A stretch of 48,288 bases of DNA, from contig JABJCP010000036.1 in the NCBI GenBank assembly GCA_018668595.1, forward strand, positions 1 through 48,288, given 5' to 3'. This document shows positions 42,504 through 48,288 of this stretch, in pieces. The translations under genes were made by a program, and so were the position numbers. The DNA is from Candidatus Woesearchaeota archaeon (lineage in GTDB: Archaea; Nanobdellota; Nanobdellia; Woesearchaeales; UBA11576). Under the pieces are notes generated by a model that saw nothing but the letters and a program-made list of their open reading frames with translations, had not been told where the DNA came from and did not search any database. Each line of letters begins with the position of its first letter. The first letter of the stretch is position 1.

Positions 42504-42821
42504 TTTAAAAACCTCCACACATACTTCAAGTATACTCAACATATATTAAACCATATATGCACTATGTTCGCATACATACATATATATGCAATATATATAA
42601 ACCTTTTGTTTCAATAATTAAATAATTTCAAAAAAACAACATTATGACATTTTTGTCTCACTTTCTCTTACTAGGTCATGGATTTATTTAAAAGGCAGGT
42701 TTGCTTATTTATAAATCACAGTTATTTAAATCACAGTCATGGAAAAATAACTAATATTAATCAAACAATTAAACCAAATAAAAAATCGAATCAAGTATAA
42801 AACCTAAGAGGTAACAAAAAA
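42504..42821. other. Divergent promoter region
   Basis: 318 bp. The left end holds the TA operon's operator-like palindrome and TATA-like TTTAATATATG (minus strand, 42541-42550). The middle is a run of ATATAT repeats around 42583-42600. The right end has ATTTATAAAT (42707-42716) for the nucleotidyltransferase gene and a 10-bp direct repeat AAATCACAGT at 42713 and 42728. No gene seen. Confidence 0.5.
42521..42533. promoter_or_regulatory. Palindrome before the DUF2683-type antitoxin
   Basis: ATACTT-C-AAGTAT, 6-bp arms around one base, between the TATA-like box and the GGAGGT site of the antitoxin. A likely autoregulatory site. Confidence 0.45.
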
Positions 42822-44720
42822 ATGGCAAAAACCCCAAAAAAGGAAAACAAAAAAGAAACAAAACAAAAACCAAAAGAAACAGAAGAACCACCTAAAGCAG
42901 AAGTACAACCTAATGATTCTCAAGCACCTCCTCAAACTGAAGAAGAGATGATGAAATCACTTCCTCCAGAGGTTCAGGAGAAGTTAAAAGTTATTAAAGA
43001 AAAAATTGATAAGTTTCAAAAAGCAATTGTGAAAAAGTTTGACAATTATATAATGGGTGTCGCACTTCTTCCTCCTGCTCAAAAAGAAGAAGGAAAACCT
43101 GACAAAGAAAAAATTAATGTTTTAGTTCTCGTCGATGATTCTGATTCTAAAAAAATGAGTAAAGGCGAACTTAAAGAAAAATTATCTGCAATTATTGCAA
43201 AGATGGGTGAAGAAATTGATAAAAATATCGTTACTCAAACAATTATTTTAAGTGAAGTTTGGAATAGTTGTTATGATGCAAAGTATGATGTTTTAAAATT
43301 AATCGCAATGAGTGCTCCGGTCTATGATACTGGAATGCTTGCAGCACTTAAGATTGGTGAGATTCACAAATCAATGGTTCTAAAGAAATTTGAGAAATAT
43401 ATTGTTTCATATATTTTATTTGGATCATTAACAAGAGGTCAAGCAACTGATCAATCAGACATCGATGTTGCAATTGTTATCGACGATACAGACGTTAAAA
43501 AAATGACGCGAGCTGAATTAAAAGACAAGCTGCGTGCAATTATTGTAGGTATGGGTATTGAAGCAGGCGACATGACTGGAATCAAAAATAAATTGAATAT
43601 CCAAGTTTATATCTTAACTGATTTCTGGGATTCAATTAAAGAAGCAAATCCTGTTATTTTTACAATTCTTAGAGATGGTATTCCCTTATATGACCGAGGA
43701 ATGTTTATGCCTTGGAAACAACTTCTTAGAATGGGTAAAATCAAACCTAGCATGGAAGCAATTGATATGTTTATGAGCAGCGGCGAGCAAATGGTTGGTC
43801 GTGTTAAAGCTAAATTAAAAGGTATTGTTGAAGCAGATCTTTATTGGTCTACACTTACGCCGACTCAAGCTGCACTGATGTTATATGGAATCCCTCCACC
43901 AACACCTAAAGAAACCGTTAACTTACTCGAAGATGTTTTTGTTAAAAAAGAAAAACTTCTTGAGCAAAAGTACGTCGACATAATACGTGAAATTGTTAAG
44001 TATTACAAAGGTATCGAACATGGAGATATTAAAGAAATCTCTGGTAAAGAAGTTGATGAACTTTTAACTAAAGCTGAAAAGTATCTTGCTAGAATTAAGC
44101 GTTTGTTCTCTCAAATTGAAAAACAAAAAGAAGAAGAGGGAATGGTTCACGTCTATGAAACTGTTGTTACAATAGTTAGAGATGTTCTTCGTCTTGAAGG
44201 TATTGAACGTGCTGAAGACATTGAAGTAATCAAATTATTTGAAAGTGAACTTATTCATTTAGGAAAAGTTCCTGAAAAATATGCTCGAATGCTTAATGAA
44301 GTTGTTAAAGCTAAGAAAGATTACGACGAGAAAAAGCTTACTAAAGTTGAAGTTGAAAAAGTTAAAAAGACTAGTCGTGAACTTGTTAAGTTCCTTGTTG
44401 AGTACATGCAAAGAAAGCGTGGACGAGAACTTGAGCGTGCAAGAATTAGAGTTAAGCACGGAGATAAGTTTGGAGAAGTTATTATACTTGATAAACAAGC
44501 ATTTATTTTCCATGACCTCGACCAGGATGAAAAAGAAATTACTTGTACAGATGTTGATGAAAAAGGACATTTATCTAATTTCCAAAAATCAAATCTAGAA
44601 GAATTTGAAAAAGCTCTTGCAAAGTTTGAAATTCCACCTAAAGTTTTCTTAAAGGAAAAGATTTTTGAAAACTTAAAGGAAATCTTTGGAAAAGATGTTG
44701 AGATTTTGTGGAATTATTAA
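42822..44720 (+). CDS. Protein with two nucleotidyltransferase-like domains
   Basis: 632 aa. After an acidic, Pro-rich disordered head (1-50) come two related units. The second (about 183-300) is a Pol-beta/MNT nucleotidyltransferase with LFGSLTRG (199-206) and DQSDIDVAIVID (D213, D215). The first (about 60-180) keeps the following motifs (VDDSDSKKMSKGELKEKLSAII versus the matching unit) but lacks the GS loop and the first acids, so it is probably inactive. Residues about 345-440 (LYWSTLTPTQAALMLYG, GIPPPTP) look like a helical HEPN-type partner domain. The C-terminus is alpha/beta. A GAGGT site precedes the ATG. Nucleotide transfer to RNA or protein is inferred. Confidence 0.82.
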   Translation: MAKTPKKENKKETKQKPKETEEPPKAEVQPNDSQAPPQTEEEMMKSLPPEVQEKLKVIKEKIDKFQKAIVKKFDNYIMGVALLPPAQKEEGKPDKEKINVLVLVDDSDSKKMSKGELKEKLSAIIAKMGEEIDKNIVTQTIILSEVWNSCYDAKYDVLKLIAMSAPVYDTGMLAALKIGEIHKSMVLKKFEKYIVSYILFGSLTRGQATDQSDIDVAIVIDDTDVKKMTRAELKDKLRAIIVGMGIEAGDMTGIKNKLNIQVYILTDFWDSIKEANPVIFTILRDGIPLYDRGMFMPWKQLLRMGKIKPSMEAIDMFMSSGEQMVGRVKAKLKGIVEADLYWSTLTPTQAALMLYGIPPPTPKETVNLLEDVFVKKEKLLEQKYVDIIREIVKYYKGIEHGDIKEISGKEVDELLTKAEKYLARIKRLFSQIEKQKEEEGMVHVYETVVTIVRDVLRLEGIERAEDIEVIKLFESELIHLGKVPEKYARMLNEVVKAKKDYDEKKLTKVEVEKVKKTSRELVKFLVEYMQRKRGRELERARIRVKHGDKFGEVIILDKQAFIFHDLDQDEKEITCTDVDEKGHLSNFQKSNLEEFEKALAKFEIPPKVFLKEKIFENLKEIFGKDVEILWNY

Positions 44721-44745
44721 TTCAACAAACAAAATATCACAAGAA

Positions 44746-44784
44746 TTTTTTTAATTTTTTATTATTTTTTTCTAATTTATTTTA
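44746..44784 (+). terminator. T-rich terminator after the nucleotidyltransferase gene
   Basis: Several T6-T7 runs separated by AA within 30-65 nt after the stop, without a strong hairpin, as in archaeal oligo-T terminators. Confidence 0.55.
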
Positions 44785-45004
44785 ATTCTAATCTCAATTC
44801 TAAAAAGTCTTAAAAAAATCAATAAAACAAGCTATAAACGCTTAAAAATGCCCGAATACATCAAAAATCCCATTCAATAAACACAATTACAGACATTTAC
44901 GCAGATATTCTTAATTAATTATATAAAGAAATCACCCTAATTCAAATGTAGAACGCACTCAGAAATCCAAAGATTTATAAAGAGAACCCTATTTCTTTAT
45001 AGAT
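44785..45004. other. Intergenic region, promoter candidates
   Basis: About 220 bp without a gene. It holds TTATATAAAG at 44919-44928 and TTTATAAA at 44974-44981, either of which could drive the following leader. A ten-codon frame MPEYIKNPIQ at 44848 has no support as a gene. Confidence 0.4.
44974..44981 (+). promoter_or_regulatory. TATA box for the structured leader
   Basis: TTTATAAA in AGATTTATAAAGAG; a start about 25 bp downstream (about 45005) would give a 5' leader of roughly 300 nt, the longest in the window. Confidence 0.45.
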
Positions 45005-45303
45005 AATTACTCATTGTTGAGTGATAAAAAAGATTCTGGTGATTTAGTACTTGTGAAAGTGCTGTAAAAAAATGAAATAATTAGAGCTAGATGTAGCATC
45101 ATTTATTTTCAATTTAGCTATCCTACTCAAAATTAATTAATTTAAAAAACAAAAAAAACAAAAAAGATGCGTGAGCATCGAAAAAAGGGGAGACGGTGAT
45201 GATCCAATTAGTAGACAGAGCACTATTTTAGTTAGACTTCTGTAAACCGCTAATTAACAGGATCCAATAAAACAAAAAACCCTAAGAAGGGCGAGGTAAA
45301 AAA
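45005..45303 (+). ncRNA. Long potentially structured 5' leader
   Basis: No reading frame. Local stems: ACTCA/TGAGT near 45010; GATGC-GTGA-GCATC (45166-45179) with a GNRA-type loop; GATCC (45201-45205) with GGATC (45260-45264); AATTAG (45206-45211) with CTAATT (45250-45255); ACAGA (45215-45219) with TCTGT near 45238; CCCT-AAGA-AGGG (45280-45291) just before the GAGG ribosome site. TTAGTTAG (45228-45235) could instead pair with CTAATTAA (45250-45257), so two exclusive folds are possible. It could be a cis-regulatory RNA or a separate small RNA. Confidence 0.45.
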
Positions 45304-46623
45304 ATGGCACCTAAAGGCGATATATCTAGTAAAACAAGAAAGCACAAAAGAGCAGCTATTAAGATTCAAAAAGAATCTAAAAACATAAAAGTAAGAGAAT
45401 TAGAAAAAGCACTCGGCGGTAGAACTGAACTTGCAACAACACCACAAGCTGAAGGTCAAAGTTTTGAAAAAGCACAAGAAAATCTTACTGAAGTATTAGG
45501 AAGATACCAAACACTTAAAGACACTGTTCGAGATTTTATTCTTGAAGCACACGGACATTGTGAAACAATAGGAGTTGAAATGACTGGTTCCCAAGTTTAT
45601 ACAAAATGGGAAAAATTCTTAGGATATATTCCTGTTAAAGGAGATACTTGGCAGAAAAACCACTATAAGGGTCGTGTTAAAAATGCAGGAATCCAACACA
45701 GTTATGACATGTTCTATGATATCTTAGTTGCAATCACTCAAGCAACAGAAATTACCAAAGATGATTTAGTAAAAGAAAGAGATGCTCACAGAACTCTTCA
45801 AAAGGTTCTACTTCAAAATCAAAAAACAGCATCTGAAGATAAAGAAGTTTTCAAAGAAGCTTATGAAAAATTTAAATTAGAAAAAGCAGAACTTAATGCA
45901 GAAAAAGCAGGAAAAACTCAAACTGAACTTTTAACACTGCAAGAAAGAATTGACGAAGTTAACAATAAGATGCGTGATACGTTGGAAGCTAAAAATTTAA
46001 GAATATATCAGATGAAGTGTGCTGCAGAAAATTATGAATTTTCAGAAGGTTTCACTGCACAAACAGATAACTTAATTGAAGTTTTCAAAAAACAAAGCAT
46101 GATGTTAACAAGTCTTATCAAAGACAGTAAGCAAAACATCAAGTCATTATCTAAAGGTTTAGCAGCAGCAAAACAAGCAGGACTTGGAGCACAAGCATGG
46201 GACATGTATCGTCAACTTATGAATAAAGGTCTTGCACTTTATGCAGATACTGTTGGAGCAGCTTCACAAGCAACTGATGCTATGATGACTGAAGACACAT
46301 ATGATAGAGACTTAATTGTGCAAGTTATGGAAGATGCTGCAAAAGTGAAAGAACTAAGTGCAGAAAACATGATTATTGCTGAAGAACTTTACGACCAAAA
46401 ATACGGTCCTGGAGCACTTAAAAAAGAAATAGGTGGAGAAGACGAAGATGATTTAGGAAGTCTTGGAGATTATGAAAATATTCTTCCAGAATTAGATGAC
46501 CAACAACCTGCATTAGATAATGACTTTGCAGCCTCACTTCTTGAAGACGCAGCAAAAGAAGCAACAGCAAAACCAACACCAAAATATACTGGTGACGACA
46601 GTAATGGCGGAGCAGCTGCTTAA
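45304..46623 (+). CDS. Hypothetical helical, coiled-coil protein
   Basis: 439 aa, unrecognised. Basic head (SSKTRKHKRAAIKIQK), long helices with coiled-coil character (KFKLEKAELNAEKAGKTQTE, LQERIDEVNNKMRDTLEAKN), an Ala/Gly-rich helical part (LSKGLAAAKQAGLGAQAWD) and an acidic C-terminus (GGEDEDDLGSLGDYENILPE). GCGAGGT directly before the ATG is a good ribosome site. Fewer A-rich codons and a long leader suggest strong, regulated expression. No membrane segments. Might be structural or a scaffold; function unknown. Confidence 0.78.
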   Translation: MAPKGDISSKTRKHKRAAIKIQKESKNIKVRELEKALGGRTELATTPQAEGQSFEKAQENLTEVLGRYQTLKDTVRDFILEAHGHCETIGVEMTGSQVYTKWEKFLGYIPVKGDTWQKNHYKGRVKNAGIQHSYDMFYDILVAITQATEITKDDLVKERDAHRTLQKVLLQNQKTASEDKEVFKEAYEKFKLEKAELNAEKAGKTQTELLTLQERIDEVNNKMRDTLEAKNLRIYQMKCAAENYEFSEGFTAQTDNLIEVFKKQSMMLTSLIKDSKQNIKSLSKGLAAAKQAGLGAQAWDMYRQLMNKGLALYADTVGAASQATDAMMTEDTYDRDLIVQVMEDAAKVKELSAENMIIAEELYDQKYGPGALKKEIGGEDEDDLGSLGDYENILPELDDQQPALDNDFAASLLEDAAKEATAKPTPKYTGDDSNGGAAA

Positions 46624-46637
46624 AACTATCAATTAAA

Positions 46638-46662
46638 TTTTTTATTTTTTTTAAACTTTTTT
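46638..46662 (+). terminator. T-rich terminator after the 439-aa gene
   Basis: T6, T8 and T6 runs within 40 nt of the stop, consistent with archaeal oligo-T termination. Confidence 0.5.
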
Positions 46663-46677
46663 ATTAACAAAAAAAAC

Positions 46678-46694
46678 AAACACAATTTGTGTTT
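46678..46694. promoter_or_regulatory. 17-bp palindrome before the 417-aa gene
   Basis: AAACACAA-T-TTGTGTTT, perfect 8-bp arms around a central T, 26 bp before the ATG at 46721. It could be an operator or, after the T-rich run, part of the upstream gene's 3' end. Confidence 0.4.
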
Positions 46695-46720
46695 AGTGTT
46701 GAGACAAAATGAGCCCATAA

Positions 46721-47974
46721 ATGAACGAATCAAGCGATAGTCTAGTCCTAACAGGAGACAATGCAGTATTTCATATGGATCAAATAGATTATATTCTAAA
46801 AGAAGCATCAAAACAATGTCACGGACAGGTTAATGCAGATTTCTTAGCAAGTTACATTTCAAAAATTTCAAACACATTAAAATTCTACAGATATGAACGA
46901 AGTGCTGAAAATAAATTCGGAACAAAACATCATGCTCAAAAAGAATTTGAAGAAGATAAACCAAAAAAAGTTTTAAGCGTAGAGGAGCTACTTGCAAAAG
47001 ATAAACAACAAGACCTACCTACACCCAGTAAAATAATCGGAACTGATGAAACCTTAGTTCAAAGAATAGACATCGATCCTAATCTTTCAGGTTTTCCAAA
47101 TTACATGCACATCAAAGAATTATGCAGTAGACAAACTCTTGCAGAGAATAATTTAGAATATCAAGATCCTGTTAAAGTCATCATAGCAAATGCAAGAGAA
47201 AAAATTCTTGCAGGAAAACTTCCAAAAAAAGAACAAGATGCTCTTGCAGAAATAATTTATTTTCAGGAAATTCAAAAAACACAATTAACTCAAACAATGG
47301 ATCATGAAGTTCACGAAATAAAAGAATTAGATAAAGGACTTAAAATTAAATTAGGAATTCACGGAGTTGATCCAATGACTAATTTATATACTTATTTCTT
47401 AATGGATTTTGTTTATCAAGGCAGTATGAAAAAATTTGAAGAAACCAAAGACCAAACAATAACATTCCTTTATGAAAATACGTTCGGATATACTGCATAT
47501 AGAAGCTTTATTGGAATGAACGATCACGGACGAATTAAACCCATTAGCGTAGATAGATATGCCATAGGTCCATTATTTAATAGAAATACCAATAATAATG
47601 AAATATTCAATAGCATTCTCAAAAAAGAACCAGAAGGATTCATTTTTACTCTATTTCACCAACATGCAGATAGCATGAAATCATACGAAGTTGGTGACGA
47701 TACAAGCGAAGGTTTTTTCGAACGAATATCAAATAAAATTTCTTCTAAATTTGGTAAAAATAAAAATCCAGATGAAGAAGAAAAAAAAGAACTTGATGAA
47801 TTAACTAGTATTGAACTTTGTGCACCTATGATTGAGACCTGTTATTATTTAGTACCTCATAAAATGCACAGAAATTTTCAACTAAGATTAAATAGACTTA
47901 TTGGATTAGTTAAAAAAATCCCAGACCCTGTAAGAGAAGCAGGCAATACAAAAACAATTCTAATTCCTATTTGA
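46721..47974 (+). CDS. Hypothetical soluble protein
   Basis: 417 aa, unrecognised. N-terminal helices (MDQIDYILKEASKQCHGQVN), a polar linker near 65-100, a helical middle (NAREKILAGKLPKKEQDALA), then an alpha/beta part with TFLYENTFGYTAYRSFIGMN and GFIFTLFHQHADSMKSYEVG. His residues are frequent (MDHEVHEI, FHQHAD), but no standard HExxH or other catalytic set can be assigned. No membrane helix. It follows the 439-aa gene on the same strand, with a palindrome between. Function unknown. Confidence 0.75.
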   Translation: MNESSDSLVLTGDNAVFHMDQIDYILKEASKQCHGQVNADFLASYISKISNTLKFYRYERSAENKFGTKHHAQKEFEEDKPKKVLSVEELLAKDKQQDLPTPSKIIGTDETLVQRIDIDPNLSGFPNYMHIKELCSRQTLAENNLEYQDPVKVIIANAREKILAGKLPKKEQDALAEIIYFQEIQKTQLTQTMDHEVHEIKELDKGLKIKLGIHGVDPMTNLYTYFLMDFVYQGSMKKFEETKDQTITFLYENTFGYTAYRSFIGMNDHGRIKPISVDRYAIGPLFNRNTNNNEIFNSILKKEPEGFIFTLFHQHADSMKSYEVGDDTSEGFFERISNKISSKFGKNKNPDEEEKKELDELTSIELCAPMIETCYYLVPHKMHRNFQLRLNRLIGLVKKIPDPVREAGNTKTILIPI

Positions 47975-48022
47975 TAAAATAGTAAATTTTGATTAAATGA
48001 AAAAAATAAGAAGTGAAAAACT

Positions 48023-48066
<44 letters not shown>

Positions 48067-48288
48067 GTCTTGTCATTCGTTGTGACGTCGAGCTCTAGTC
48101 CCTTAAAGGGGTGTTTTTTAGGGGCTTAAAGGGTAGGGGCTTAAAGGGTAAGGGAGGTTAAAGGGTAGGGAGGTTAAAGGGCTTAGGGGAGGTTAAAGGG
48201 TAAGGGAGGTTAAAGGGTCAGGAGGAACCCGAACCGAGAGCGAACCCCGGTTTACGGCCTGGTTTCCTGCCCGGTGGAGAGTGGTAAA
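48067..48288. other. G+C-rich non-coding region, truncated by window end
   Basis: No convincing reading frame in a sharply G+C-rich stretch, unlike the rest of the window, which in an A+T-rich archaeon usually marks a structured RNA. The right end has nested complementary pieces: CAGGA...AACC (48219-48229) with GGTTTCCTG, and AACCG with CGGTT. Transcription from the right on the minus strand would end in the T-runs at 48066-48023. I could not match it to rRNA, tRNA, SRP or RNase P RNA by eye. Confidence 0.35.
48121..48220 (+). repeat. Six G-rich tandem repeats of 15-18 bp
   Basis: Units of the type GGGAGGTTAAAGGGTA, with variants GGGGCTTAAAGGGTA and GGGAGGTTAAAGGGCTTA. Each carries two GGG runs, giving a dozen such runs in 100 bp and strong G-quadruplex potential on the plus strand. 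Confidence 0.75.

Noticed and set aside
44400-44470. R-x4-H (RIRVKH) in the nucleotidyltransferase protein as an active HEPN RNase motif
   Set aside because: It lies outside the helical HEPN-like stretch, in a basic linker before strands, so it is probably fortuitous.
45196-45260. Box C/D small RNA (GTGATGA looks like box C)
   Set aside because: No CTGA box D within the expected distance.
45201-45265. tRNA-like segment with a possible TCT anticodon
   Set aside because: No D-arm GCTC/GAGC pair, no TTCGA loop and no acceptor pairing.
48121-48220. Telomere-like repeats (TTAGGG-like)
   Set aside because: Units are irregular and 15-18 bp long, with sequence continuing beyond; archaeal chromosomes are normally circular.

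Overview
The window is strongly A+T-rich, densely packed and archaeal in character. TATA-like boxes (TTTATAAA, TTTATATA or TTTAAATA) lie about 26-29 bp upstream of many start codons, which implies leaderless mRNAs. Genes inside operons instead carry Shine-Dalgarno sites of the GAGGTGA type. The gene content agrees: a family-B DNA polymerase with a C-terminal PCNA-binding (PIP) box, a TrmB-type regulator, a DUF2683-type antitoxin and many proteins I cannot match to a known family. The mixture resembles uncultivated DPANN-like archaea, but no marker here fixes the lineage. No rRNA or tRNA gene was recognised.

Layout. 0-4.2 kb: a minus-strand operon of four small or HExxH-protease genes, a Cys-rich protein and L-aspartate oxidase (nadB). 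4.4-8.8 kb: a DUF4143 ATPase, PolB and an unknown gene on the plus strand. 8.9-15.9 kb: two unknown genes, a NUDIX hydrolase, a histidine phosphatase, a NitT/TauT/THI5-like ABC importer with a divergent TrmB-type regulator and a palindromic operator candidate, and an M16 peptidase. 16.2-21.4 kb: a 53-aa zinc ribbon missed by length cut-offs, a DUF4258/zinc-finger-AbrB toxin-antitoxin (TA) pair, a membrane DsbA-like protein, a frameshifted DUF1295-TspO fusion, an RBBP9-type hydrolase, a RelE/AbrB TA pair with a perfect 16-bp palindrome, and an ORF6N remnant between direct repeats. 21.5-28.8 kb: a membrane protein overlapping an HExxH protease gene, unknown genes, an amino-acid permease fused to a methyltransferase, and a CBS protein.

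29-42 kb is the most unusual part. It holds five tandem divergent paralogues of one unrecognised family (about 213-224 aa each), two GHKL (Hsp90/histidine-kinase-fold) ATPases, the second fused to a C-terminal HExxH domain, a 499-aa unknown protein and a small two-helix membrane protein, with a minus-strand block of three unknown genes between. A third TA pair (RelE-like/DUF2683) follows. I regard this as the best candidate for an undescribed system, but its function is not deducible from the sequence alone.

42.8-48.3 kb: a protein with two nucleotidyltransferase-like domains, the first degenerate; a roughly 300-nt potentially structured leader ahead of a helical 439-aa protein; a 417-aa unknown protein; then an abrupt switch to long A-runs followed by a G+C-rich region with GGG-rich tandem repeats. 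The last part looks like a non-coding, possibly minus-strand, RNA locus cut off by the window end.
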